Assembly: GCA_936440205.1 (NCBI GenBank)
Contig: OW387147.1
Coordinates: 21,787,629-21,851,628 of the forward strand
From: Lepidonotus clava
Taxonomy: Eukaryota > Annelida > Polychaeta > Phyllodocida > Polynoidae
Direction: 5' to 3'
DNA length: 64,000 nucleotides
The notes beneath the pieces are model-generated. The model searched no databases and was not told where the DNA came from. It saw nothing but the letters and a program-made list of their open reading frames with translations. Of this stretch, positions 36,729 to 46,528 are shown one piece after another. How positions within the stretch are numbered: position 1 is the stretch's first letter; every line of letters begins with the position of its first letter. A program made the translations under genes and the position numbers.

Positions 36729-37846
36729 TCCTGAAGCTTGTCCCGTCAGCCGTTTCCGTTTTTGTCTCGTGGTGATGCTGCTCGTCTCGCTTCTCTGCTT
36801 TTCCTCTTGTTTTCTTCTCCTTAGCTCAGTCTGCTCGTCTGCGATTCGATGAATCCTGATCGGCTGACCAGAATGACCTGCTCCGGCGAGCGCTCTGCCT
36901 TTTATAGCCGCCGCAGGCGGAAGTGGGCGTGGCCTGCACTAGCGACCCCTAGCGTCAGACTCACCATCCACTTCTACGGTGGCGCCCCCTACTATTTTCC
37001 GGTCCCCGGGGCCCGCCGCTGGTCACCGCCTCGCCTGCTTTTTACCTCGCGGCCCTTCGCCCGTCCACGCGTTTTTCCTAGGCCTTTTATTGCCCCACCG
37101 GACGCCCTCGGTCCTTTCATCCCTCGTCGCCTTCTCTTGCCTTTTTCATCTTGGCCCTCACAGTGCTTCCGCACACTTCCCGGAGAACACAGGGGCTCGG
37201 CGTTATCATCTCCTCGCCGCCGCCCCGTTCTCTTTGTCCTCTTTTACTCCTTTTACGACCTACTTTAAAGCCCGTCCTCGTTTCAGGCCTCGCCTTTTAC
37301 AGCCGTCCGTTCGTTCCTCCGGCGTTCCCGAGAGTGCCGCATCTACTCTCCTCCGGTCTCCTGGACGCTGTAAAGCGGTATTACCAAGTCGGCATTACTT
37401 CAGAAGTCTTCACCAGCTTGCCACCGGGTCTGTCTTCTGTTGTAATCCAACCATCTTTTCCACGCTGTGGTTCCTCCGAACTGACCGGAAAGCGGCTCCG
37501 TGGGACTACTTTAGACATTCGGGCCGTCGTGGCTCCCGAACGCCGTTTTTCGTTCCAACCCCGCATTTCCCACCTATATTACATCCGCAAGAGAACCAAT
37601 CTTCAGCTAGGTAGCAAATCTCTACAGCCTAACAACCTGCACTCCTACTGTAGTGGTCAACGCACCGCCCCGACTCAATGGCCCCAGGTTGATCAGTCCT
37701 TTTTGGCCAAAGCCTTTTTGTGTAGCGCCGATTTGGTCGTTCCCTTGGTCCTCTTCCACCTGCGGAATCGAGACACGAAAACGACTTCATCACAAAAAGG
37801 GGTGCCCCGTTTCCTTACGTGCCCTAGCGCGCCCCACCCCAAGCAT

Positions 37847-40800
37847 TTACTGTGCAGCCTCATATCCTTGCTGGTCAGCTACCATCCAGGCTGGCGCAGT
37901 GTGTCCTCGGTAGGGTTCCAGGCGGTCCACATGGACCACCCCCCCCGGTTTCCCTCGTTTCTTCCGTACTACCACCCGTCCTCGGTCAAGCACCTTGACG
38001 ATCAGTGCAGGGCCCATCCATGGAAATCGCAACTTCGTTCCTTTGTCCCTATCCACTACCGTATCGTGCACCCAGACCAGTTCTCCGGCGTGGTATTCCC
38101 GCCGAGTCACCTTCCCATCGTACTCGTGTTTCTGATGGATGGCGGCTCGTTTCAGCCCCGTCCGGGCCTCCCGATAGGCCGCGACTAGCCCTTCCTCCAG
38201 GCTTTCCACATAGTCGCCTACCCGTCGGGGTTCCTCCTCTGGTCCTAGAGGTCTCCCATAAATCGCCTGTCGCGGCATCATGGTCTGTCGGCCCAGCATC
38301 ATCATATTCGGTGTCACTCCCGTGCTGGCTTGCGGCGTTGCTCTATAACTCATCATCACGAGCGGGACCATCTCGTCCCATTCCCGACCCGTCGCTCGGC
38401 AGCTGGCTTTCAAACAACACCCCAAAGTACGGAAACTTCGTTCTATGTACCCGTCACTCCTGGGGTGGTACGGCGTCGTTCTTGTTTTGTGTATCCCGAA
38501 TAGTGCACAGACCTGAGCCACCACCTCGGATTCGAAATTCGTGCCTTGATCCGAGTGTAGTTCCCGAAACGCGCCGTACCGTGCTACTACTTCTTCAACC
38601 AGTTTGTTCGCCACTGTCGTTGCCTTTTGATCCGGGATCGGGAAACACTCCAACCATTTGGTGAAATAGCATCCCACCATCAGGCAATACTTATTTCCTC
38701 GTTTGGTGACTGGGTACGGGCCCGAAACATCCATGGCCAGCCGTTCCATCGGCTCCCCCACTATGTACTGATGTAGCGGCTCCCGTCTTCCTCTTCCCTT
38801 TTTCAGCAACGCGCAATCACATTCTCGACATTCCTTCCGCACGTCTTCCCGGAGTCCCGGCCAGTAAAACCCTTGTTCCAACAGGGCCGTCGTCCTGGCG
38901 ACTCCTAAATGCGCTCCTGCCGCGCCTCCATGGTATTCCCTTACCAACTTGGCCCGTTCCCCTCGGGGAACGACCAACTGGTTCCTCCAACCATGCCCTT
39001 CTAGTTCCCAGTACTTCCGATGCAGCACGCCATCCCTGAGGCTTAATCGTTCCCATTGCCTCCATAGGATTTTTGTTTCCCGGGATTCCGGAGATATGGC
39101 CTCCCAACCTGGCCGGTCCGCATCTTTTTCCATCCGTGCGACAATCGGCCCTATATCTCGATCCCTCCTCTGCGCTGCTCTCATCTCCTGCGGGGACCAT
39201 CCGGGCTCGTACCCCCGGGCCCGCGTCACTACTCTCACTTTTTCGGTATTCTCGTGCTCCTCTCCACATTGTTTGCACGGATACCGGGACAACGCGTCAG
39301 CGTTCCCATGCTTCCTGCCCGGTCGGTGTTGGAACGACACATCATGCGAGTCGATAATCTCAATCCACCGAGCAGCCTGCCCCATCGGTTCCTTACTTCT
39401 CTGCAGCCAACTGACCGCGCTGTTATCCGTCCGGACTATCACGCGTTGACCATAGATGTAGCACCGAAAATGCTTCAAAGCTCGCACCACCGCCAACAGT
39501 TCTTTCCGCGTGGTGCAATACTTTCGTTCGTTTGACTCCAGGGTTTTGCTCGTGTAAGCTATCACCCGTTCCTCCCCTCTCTGCTCCTGTGATAGCACGG
39601 CTCCCGTTCCCACGTCACTGGCGTCTGTGTCAAGCCACCATTGTCCATCTTCCTCCGGGAATCCCAACACCGGGGCCTCCGTTAGCGCCTTCTTCATCGC
39701 ATCAAATGCCTCTTGTCGTCTCGCGCTCCACACAAATGGTTCCTCCTTCGTTGCCAATTCATACAAGGGGGCAGCCAACTCCGTGAAGCCGTTTATATGC
39801 CTTCTGTAGTACGAACATAATCCCACGAAGGCTCGTACCTCGTGGAGATCCCGCGGGACCGGCCACTCGGTTACTTGCCGACACTTTTCGGGGTCGGGTT
39901 CGATCCCGTTGAATGAGACAACGTGCCCCAAGAACGGAATCTTCTTCTGGAACAGCTTACATTTTCGCGCCTTTAACTTCAGTCCTGCAGCGTTCAATCG
40001 GTCCAGAACCCGTACCAATCTTTCCAGAGTCACTTTAAACGTTGGTCCAAAGACCAGTATGTCATCCAAGTATACCAGACACTCCTCCCACACGATTCCT
40101 CTGAGGATTCTTTCCATCAGTCTCTCGAAGGTGGCTGGGGCGTTCACTAGCCCGAATGGCATCACTTTAAACTCATACAATCCTCCTTGAGTCACGAAGG
40201 CCGTCTTTTCTTGGTCCTCCGGTGCCATCTCCACCTGCCAATATCCGCTTGCGAGATCCAGACTGCAGAAGAATAGGCTTCCTCCCAAAGTGTTGAGGCT
40301 GTCCTCTATCCGCGGGAGCGGATAGGCGTCCACTTTCGTAGCCTGGTTCAGTTTTCGGTAGTCAATACAGAACCTCGTTCCTCCGTCCTTCTTTTTGACT
40401 AGAACGGTCGGGCTACTCCACGCACTCCCGCTCTCCTGGATAATCCCTAAATTTAACATATCCTCCACCAGTGCTCGTTCTTCCTCTCTCCTGGTGGCCG
40501 GATACCGTCTGACCCTCTGCTTGATCGGCATCTGATCCCCCGTTTTAATTCGATGTTGTACTAAATCTGTCCGTCCTAACTCATGTTTCGAGGTCGCAAA
40601 CATTTGTTCCCGGGCCATGATGGCTTTCTCCAGCTCTTCGCCCTCCTTCGTGGTCAGGTCTTTCTTAGCCTCCCCTATCATTTCAACGAGCGCTCCTGGG
40701 GGTTCCTTTGCTTCACTTCCTATTCCTCGTACCTCTTGTACGAAGGTGGCTTCTCCGAGTACCCCGCCGGTTTCCAATTTCGCGCTCTCGGTCCCTCGGT

Positions 40801-41539
40801 TGGCCACCCAAACTTCATTTTCTTCTCCCAATGTCACCGTTCCTGGGATCACCTCCAGTCCCATAGGTAATCCAGCGCTGGTGATGACAGCCAGCTGTCC
40901 ACCCTGTCTTATGTCCATTCTCGCTACTACTGTTACTCGGGTCACTTGGAGTGGGGGTATTTCCGTCGTTTTCTCGATTCGCACGACCTGTCCTCCGACG
41001 GTAACTGCCCGAATCCCATCCGTTCTCTGTTCTACTCCCGGGATTCGTTCCCCCTCTCCCTCCCCCTCGGCGGGCAGGAAGATGGCACTCGCGTGGGGCT
41101 TAACTGTCAGCCGGTATTTCACCGCGAAGTCGTTTCCCAGGATCCCTTCATCTCTACCGATGTCTGCCACCATGAACGTCCACTTCAACACGCGTGTTCC
41201 CAATTTTACTGGCAAGTTCGTGCATCCGTAGCACCGCAACGGACTACCATCCACCGAGCAGAGACGTCCTTCATATCCATCCAGTTCTTCCCTTTTTCGT
41301 CCCCACTCTCTCCAGAGGCGTTCCGACAGCAGACTGATCATAGATCCGGTATCAACCAAAAAACGGACGACACTCTCTCCCACCGTCCCGGCCACATAAA
41401 GTCCACATTCTCCCATGCCTACTACTTCTCTCGCCGCGCCCGAAGGGGGCCCCGCGCTTACTGCGACGGCGACTGTCCGTTTCCCTGACGCTGAGAACAC
41501 TCTCTTGCGAAATGGCCCTTCTGGTGACATTGATGACAC
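37847..41539 (-). CDS. pol: Gypsy pol: protease, RT, RNase H, integrase
   Basis: 1,230-residue ORF. The aspartic protease motif LVDTGS is at residues 61-66. Reverse transcriptase spans about 340-560, with YLDD at 490-493. RNase H follows (WLDTDASDVGTGAVL, then VRTDNSAVSWL). Integrase has a zinc-binding part and a DDE core (AMDVSGPYPV, then LHSDQGTNFE) and a basic C-terminal region ending HVDRLEPYRG, without a clear chromodomain. The order protease-RT-RNase H-integrase identifies Gypsy/Ty3 rather than Copia. Confidence 0.93.
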   Translation of the reverse strand: MSSMSPEGPFRKRVFSASGKRTVAVAVSAGPPSGAAREVVGMGECGLYVAGTVGESVVRFLVDTGSMISLLSERLWREWGRKREELDGYEGRLCSVDGSPLRCYGCTNLPVKLGTRVLKWTFMVADIGRDEGILGNDFAVKYRLTVKPHASAIFLPAEGEGEGERIPGVEQRTDGIRAVTVGGQVVRIEKTTEIPPLQVTRVTVVARMDIRQGGQLAVITSAGLPMGLEVIPGTVTLGEENEVWVANRGTESAKLETGGVLGEATFVQEVRGIGSEAKEPPGALVEMIGEAKKDLTTKEGEELEKAIMAREQMFATSKHELGRTDLVQHRIKTGDQMPIKQRVRRYPATRREEERALVEDMLNLGIIQESGSAWSSPTVLVKKKDGGTRFCIDYRKLNQATKVDAYPLPRIEDSLNTLGGSLFFCSLDLASGYWQVEMAPEDQEKTAFVTQGGLYEFKVMPFGLVNAPATFERLMERILRGIVWEECLVYLDDILVFGPTFKVTLERLVRVLDRLNAAGLKLKARKCKLFQKKIPFLGHVVSFNGIEPDPEKCRQVTEWPVPRDLHEVRAFVGLCSYYRRHINGFTELAAPLYELATKEEPFVWSARRQEAFDAMKKALTEAPVLGFPEEDGQWWLDTDASDVGTGAVLSQEQRGEERVIAYTSKTLESNERKYCTTRKELLAVVRALKHFRCYIYGQRVIVRTDNSAVSWLQRSKEPMGQAARWIEIIDSHDVSFQHRPGRKHGNADALSRYPCKQCGEEHENTEKVRVVTRARGYEPGWSPQEMRAAQRRDRDIGPIVARMEKDADRPGWEAISPESRETKILWRQWERLSLRDGVLHRKYWELEGHGWRNQLVVPRGERAKLVREYHGGAAGAHLGVARTTALLEQGFYWPGLREDVRKECRECDCALLKKGRGRREPLHQYIVGEPMERLAMDVSGPYPVTKRGNKYCLMVGCYFTKWLECFPIPDQKATTVANKLVEEVVARYGAFRELHSDQGTNFESEVVAQVCALFGIHKTRTTPYHPRSDGYIERSFRTLGCCLKASCRATGREWDEMVPLVMMSYRATPQASTGVTPNMMMLGRQTMMPRQAIYGRPLGPEEEPRRVGDYVESLEEGLVAAYREARTGLKRAAIHQKHEYDGKVTRREYHAGELVWVHDTVVDRDKGTKLRFPWMGPALIVKVLDRGRVVVRKKRGKPGGVVHVDRLEPYRGHTAPAWMVADQQGYEAAQ

Positions 41540-42432
41540 TCTAAATCTTCTTTTCGCTTCTTAAACGCCTCCCTCCGGGCCGTTGCTTGTCTTCTAGCTT
41601 CCCGTTCTTCTGCCAATTCTTTCATCATCTCCTCCAACTTACCGTTCAAGGCCATGATCTGTGTATTGGCGTCCTCCTCGGGCTTCACTGCCCGCAGGAG
41701 GCGGCGTGAGTATCGTTCCTGTATTTCTACCACCTCTACCGCCTCCTCTAGTGTCTTGCATCCTTTCTCTGCACACTTCAGCTGAAGGTCTTCCCCAACT
41801 GCAGCCTGGAACGCATGTAATGCTGCTTTTTCCTGGCTAGCATAGTCGTTGGAGAAGTAGGCTCTCGATGCCAGTCGCCGGGCATTATCAGCCAACTCCT
41901 TCGCTGTCTGGTTCTTTACACGTTTCAAGCCCGCCAACTCTTGCAGAGCATTACACGTGTCCTTCTCCTGACCGAACCTCCGGCGCAACGCATCCACCCT
42001 CGCTGAGTAACGGAGTCGCTCCCTGTCCGGGAGTCCGACAAAGTACATTCGTGCCGTTCCCGTCAGCGAGAGAAAAAGCATCGCCGCTTTTTCCTCGGCC
42101 GTCCAGCGTCCCAATGTTGCGTACTCCTCAAACTGGTTGATCCATCCCTCGAAATCCGGTTTACCGTCATACTTCTCTGGTCGTAAACTGAACTTCTTCA
42201 AACTCGCTCCTTCCTGACCGGTCTGTTGTTGTTGAGCCCGCACATTCTGCTCATCCGTCGGGGTGGACGTTCCCATAAAATTAAACTGCCTACCCATGAT
42301 GGTCGTGTCCTCCCCTTTGGTCTCGGTTTTCGCACCTCCTTTCTCCTCCCCACCTTCCTTGAAGGCGACGTCAGAATCCATCTGCTCGAAGACTGCCGCA
42401 GTCGCCATGAGTATCCAATACCGATGAAACAC
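41458..42432 (-). CDS. gag: Gypsy gag
   Basis: 324-residue ORF. The middle resembles retrotransposon gag/capsid domains (KPDFEGWINQFEEYATLGRW, then AAMLFLSLTGTARMYF). A coiled-coil-like Glu/Lys/Arg-rich part follows, then one CCHC zinc knuckle (CHQCHQKGHFAREC) near the C-terminus. Its end overlaps the pol frame by about 80 nt, with pol in the -1 frame, as expected for families that make Gag-Pol by -1 frameshifting. Confidence 0.88.
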   Translation of the reverse strand: MFHRYWILMATAAVFEQMDSDVAFKEGGEEKGGAKTETKGEDTTIMGRQFNFMGTSTPTDEQNVRAQQQQTGQEGASLKKFSLRPEKYDGKPDFEGWINQFEEYATLGRWTAEEKAAMLFLSLTGTARMYFVGLPDRERLRYSARVDALRRRFGQEKDTCNALQELAGLKRVKNQTAKELADNARRLASRAYFSNDYASQEKAALHAFQAAVGEDLQLKCAEKGCKTLEEAVEVVEIQERYSRRLLRAVKPEEDANTQIMALNGKLEEMMKELAEEREARRQATARREAFKKRKEDLECHQCHQKGHFARECSQRQGNGQSPSQ

Positions 42433-42484
42433 CCAAGATCCACAAGTCCGTATGTGCCTATTTCAGCACCACCGCTGCCACCAG

Positions 42485-43423
42485 TGTGACGTTCTCTGGT
42501 AAGTCGGGGTTGCCGATTCTTACAACAGAGGAACGTGGGGGTTGTTCGGGTCTCGGGGCGGACGGGGAATCCGGGCCAAGAACCGAGATGTGTTTCTAGA
42601 GTCGTGCCTCGCGCACGAGGGGGGGCTGAGCGAATCGATCGGGAATCGGCACTCGATGTCGACGGAGGACTGCGGGGGAGGGAAATTATGGTAGGGGTAC
42701 GGGTCGGCCGGGGGGCGGTCCACCCCTGAGTTCCGGTCCGCGGGGGCGACGGGCCGACGGTCGCCTATTGTTTGGTAGCGTGGGGCCGAGCATGCCGCGC
42801 CCTCGTCCCCGCGGACTTCGCTCCCTCGTTCCGCTCCCCATGTCTTCGTACCATACTACGCCTCGGTTTCCGGTACTACTTCGGGCCTTCGTGCCCTACT
42901 CCGTTCCCTCGTTCCTCGTTCTTCGGGCCATCGGGCCCCTTACCCTATGTTTCTACTACCTATCTCGAACTTCGACTGTTTTGTCCTAACTTCGGCTTAA
43001 TTACTCTGTTCGGCTCATCTTTAGCGGTTGTTTCAGGAAAGAGGACACGTCTGGACACCAGGAGAACTGTTAAAGAACTCTGTTTATTCGGGCCTCACCG
43101 CCCCTTTATATACTAGAGAGGTCAGCCCTGATTGGCTGCCTTCGGTCACGTGACCTACAACTGACGTCACTTCCGGTTTATATATTCCGTTTCCGGTTTA
43201 CATTTCACTTCCGGTTTACATATTTCCGGGTTTCGTTCCATTACGTTTTCGTTATTCGTTCTTTACATATTCGTTATTCGTTCTTTACATATTCGTTCTT
43301 TACATCTATTTCGTTCTTCGTTCTTTACATATTCGTTATTCGTTCTTTACATCTATTTCTATTATTACCTTATTTCTATTATTTTAACCTCTATGTATTT
43401 TGGCTGAATAGCCGTTCATCACA
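42485..43423 (-). repeat. 5' LTR of the Gypsy element
   Basis: Near-identical to the LTR at 29,905-30,843, same length. The element's promoter should lie here and drive transcription toward lower coordinates. Confidence 0.92.
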
Positions 43424-43656
43424 ATTGCAACATTACGTCACGTCTTTTTGTCCATATGTGAGATGGACTTATCGACTAGCCATAAATGGAGCCTAACCAT
43501 TAATCTTTCTTTTTACTGGATTATTGCTTTTTTTTTGCTTCAAAATAGTTGATCAAGGGTATACATCCAGAGGAGTTTAGGATATAAATGTCCTGTTTAC
43601 ATTCTCATAACCCAAACATATTTTGACCGTCCAGATCCAGTTTCTTTATATCTCAG

Positions 43657-43970
43657 GTGGGGCGACCAAGAAAAAGCTACGAAATTTCGTGGAGTTGTTT
43701 TTTTTCATTTTTCGTGGCCATGATAGACATTCTTCCCCCAGAAAAAAATGTACGAAAATTTCGTGGACATTTAAATTCTGTGAAAAGCATACTAAAGTCA
43801 TCTATAATATATGTATTCAACTAAAATACTTTCTAATGTGTATTTGAAGTACATTGGGCCAATTTGAATCTTTTGGTTTATAAAATCCAATGATAGGAAA
43901 TTTAGCTATCGTGGGTATTCACACATTTCGTGGGACGCGATTTTTCGTAACTTTTTCTTGGTCGCCCACC
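43657..43970. mobile_element. 314-bp MITE, unit 2 only
   Basis: The ends are inverted: GTGGGGCGACCAAGAAAAAG at the left and CTTTTTCTTGGTCGCCCACC at the right. Inside are repeated TTTCGTGG words. It is flanked by CAG on both sides, suggesting a 3-bp target duplication. In unit 1 the site is uninterrupted (about 16,505-16,515). Confidence 0.8.
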
Positions 43971-44346
43971 CAGAATAGATTTTTACTTCATCCATTCCAT
44001 GTTTAATATGAATGCATTATTTTACAAAGATCACAGCGTCTTTACATCACTTTTATAACCCAATTGACAACAATTTTTTCGGTTATAATGGGCTTTAATG
44101 CAACGTTAATACTGATGGTAATTCTCAATTCGTGGTCTTTTTCGACGTAGTATCTGACGTAGTATCTATTTAATGTATTCTTTGTATTTCTTTAAACTGT
44201 TTAAACAAACTCGTTGGTAGATGCGGTTTGCTCATGACAAACAATACTTAATAGAAGTAAACTATCACATCTAACAGTAATATTTCCAGTATGTAATAGA
44301 ATTCAATAAAGCATCCTTTTAATTTAAAACATCAATACAACCGATG

Positions 44347-44354
44347 TATATAAA
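44347..44354 (+). promoter_or_regulatory. TATA box of gene B copy 2
   Basis: TATATAAA in the same position relative to the first-exon donor (44,411/44,412, GTAAGT) as in copy 1. The Gypsy 5' LTR ends about 920 bp upstream and is transcribed away from this gene. Confidence 0.7.
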
Positions 44355-44865
44355 TGGAGCTATCTAGAATCATACTTCATGAGTGGAGACATATCCAACG
44401 GAAGTTCAAATGTAAGTATACATTACATAGTATCTGTTTACCCAGTCAAGTCACAGTTGCGATTTTGGCCTGGCAAGATTCTTCTGTGAGTAACTCATGA
44501 TATCTTTTGGAACTTTCCTGAAAAGAACTCTTTATCAAAATTTGGCCATACATTTGTTGGACCCAATGCGAAATATATTATATGACGGTATGTGTTGGCC
44601 AGGGGCCACGTTGGCTTGCATTGCCTTGTGTTGGCTTGCATTGGCTCGTGTTGGCTCATGTTTTTTTTTACAAACATGTCTTTAAATTAATGTGAATCTG
44701 ACGTGTTGGCCAATGTGACCCAACATGAACGTGACCCAATACATAGTGTTGTATGGCCTTATCACTTTTTTAATTTGAAGTTTTGTACTAGCCATAAGAA
44801 AATTAGAAAAAATATAAAAGAAGTTGTGGTTCTTTAGATACATTTTACTTTATTTCTATTTCAAG

Positions 44866-45468
44866 ATGAAGTCCTTGTGCATAATGGCTGTTGCCCTTCT
44901 GCTTGTGGCCATGGTCACAAAGTCTGAGGCTTACAGAGCAAGTATATTTCTTAGAAGAAAGTGTAATTAAACACATAATTAGAATTCTGCCTCCTAATGT
45001 AAACTCTAATGTTTGAAAGTTGACATGCACTACCATATATTGTAAACTAATCCTAGAAATAGGTAGATTTTGTAACAAACTAAATGGACTATACATTCAT
45101 TTTCAGTGTTTCTGCTAATATACCTAAATTTCTGATATTACATTGTTTTTGATGACTCTTAACACAGTATGAGTTGACTCTTAGCAATACAAAATATAAG
45201 CAAGACCTGTTATCTGTTATTGAATTTGTTATTAGTGCATGTTATTATGTCCATGTCCATCTGGCTATGTGGACTTATGAATCTATATACCTATATGGTC
45301 AATAATAATTTTCAGAAGAAAGGTATGGGCATGGATGTTGAAAAAAGAGGAGAAATGTTTGAAGATGTCGTGATGTCCAGTGCCACTAAAGTACCAAAAG
45401 CAAGACCATCCGACAACATGCATCCCATACCAACATTCGGACCACCACCTGAAGATGAGGAGGATTGA
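44866..45468 (+). CDS. gene B, copy 2: small secreted peptide precursor (74 aa)
   Basis: Coding exons are 44,866-44,937 and 45,316-45,468. The leader begins MKSLCIMAVALLLVAM and ends TKSEAYR, differing from copy 1 only in the last two residues. The mature part is KKGMGMDVEKRGEMFED, then VVMSSATKVPKARP, ending TFGPPPEDEED. The Lys-Arg site and acidic tail are kept, while the middle has diverged. The donor is GCAAGT, not GTAAGT, so the intron would be of the rare GC-AG class, which is normally still spliced. First-exon structure is as in copy 1. The role is unknown; a processed secreted peptide is the best guess. Confidence 0.78.
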
Positions 45469-45565
45469 ACTAGAACTATAATCTGGTGAAGAAAAGCAAA
45501 GCAATAAAACTTTCACTAATCAGCTCTCTCATCAGTCTGATGTACATTCTTCTCTGTGTAGTGAA

Positions 45566-45571
45566 AATAAA
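45566..45571 (+). terminator. poly(A) signal of gene B copy 2
   Basis: AATAAA about 100 bp after the stop, same context as copy 1. Confidence 0.75.
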
Positions 45572-45657
45572 AGATAAATGATTAATGCTTAGATATTCTT
45601 ATCTTAAAATTCACAGAATTCATAATGTTAAGCATGTTTTAAGGTAAGGTACTTTTC

Positions 45658-45950
45658 AAAACGTAGCCGCCCGGAAAAACGGAAATTTTCCCATTATTTT
45701 TCCATATTTTTCCAAACACACCGTTCTAATGAGTATTTAACATACAAAAATGGCAAATATATCGTTTAAAAGCTGATTCAATTCCCTATTCAATGCCGCA
45801 AATATTATTTCTTTAATTCTAATCAGTATGGGTTGGTCAGCCTTTGATTGTCTTCAACTATAGGGAATTTAAGGAATTCCTTAGGGAAATCCATGGAAAT
45901 ACCGGGGAAATAGAGCAACCCATACGTGTTATCTGTGGGGTCTAAAGGGT
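45658..45950. mobile_element. short nonautonomous element, inverted relative to 12,636-12,976
   Basis: Its reverse complement matches the unit 1 element, including the TTTAGACCCCACAGAT end (about 45,936-45,951) and the ATTTCCATGGATTTCCCT block. It is not in unit 1 at the matching place, so it inserted after the duplication. Confidence 0.7.
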
Positions 45951-46155
45951 TAAAGGGACGTACTTGTCCTGCGATAGGGCCTATATTGGTACGTTGTAAC
46001 CATCGCAGAGTGGTGCCAATTTCATGACATGACCAATAGGGTGGTAGAATTACGTTCCCAAAGGAAAAGAAACACCTCGCCGGCTGTCGCATCGTTAGGC
46101 TAACGTCGGCGGATGTTAGCCTAACAACGACAGGACGAGAACCTCCCTTTAAACT
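45951..46155. mobile_element. about 200-bp MITE with TAAAGGGA ends
   Basis: The left end TAAAGGGACGTACTTGTCCT pairs with a right end whose complement reads TAAAGGGAGGTTCTCGTCCT. An internal perfect hairpin GTTAGGCTAAC/GTTAGCCTAAC lies at about 46,094-46,125. It directly abuts the previous element and is absent from unit 1. Confidence 0.65.
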
Positions 46156-46528
46156 CACACTCAAAATTATATATTGATTCTCTTTCTCAACGAACATGGT
46201 ATTTTCAATACACAGAACATGGATATAATCATTTTACATTTGAGATCTATCTCAAATATCTTTATGTCAAAGTTTCTTCACATGGGTGGATCCAGAGATT
46301 TTTCAAAGATGGGGGGAAGGGCATCCTAGCGTGGAACTTTCTGGCAGAACCTCTGTTACATTAAAAAAAATAATCTTTGCACCCCCTTACACCCGCCACT
46401 GATTTAACATTAATAGCTTCAACTTTGAAGGAATGTTGAATAGTAAATAAGCGTTTATAGGAGAGCATTTATAGGAGTTGTCAAGTAAACGAATAGACCT
46501 ATAGATTTTAGAGCTCTACTCAACAAGA

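Larger units (their letters stand above)
29905..43423 (-). mobile_element. Gypsy (Ty3-like) LTR retrotransposon, 13.5 kb, young
   Basis: Two 939-bp LTRs bracket gag, pol and an extra ORF, all read on the minus strand. The target duplication is ATTG (29,901-29,904 and 43,424-43,427), and both LTRs have inverted ends TGTGA...TCACA. By eye the LTRs differ at about one position, which implies a recent insertion. A primer-site-like TGGTGGCAGCGG lies just inside the 5' LTR (about 42,472-42,483, read on the minus strand). A purine-rich GCGGGAGGG adjoins the 3' LTR (30,844-30,852). The element looks whole, with no obvious breaks in its three long ORFs. It is GC-richer than the host DNA and was inserted between genes A and B of unit 2. 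Confidence 0.95.
18903..46521. repeat. tandem segmental duplication, unit 2
   Basis: Second copy of the unit, carrying gene A at 24,966-29,130 and gene B at 44,866-45,468. It is longer than unit 1 mainly because a 13.5-kb Gypsy element sits between the two genes. Other insertions found only here are MITEs at 20,051-20,658, 43,657-43,970 and about 45,658-46,155. The 18,903-24,960 stretch upstream of gene A is repeat-derived and shows no supported gene. Confidence 0.9.

Noticed and set aside
36849-38188. Long + strand ORFs (139-345 residues) opposite the Gypsy coding region
   Set aside because: They are antisense shadows of GC-rich element DNA, rich in Pro, Ser and Arg, with no recognisable domain.
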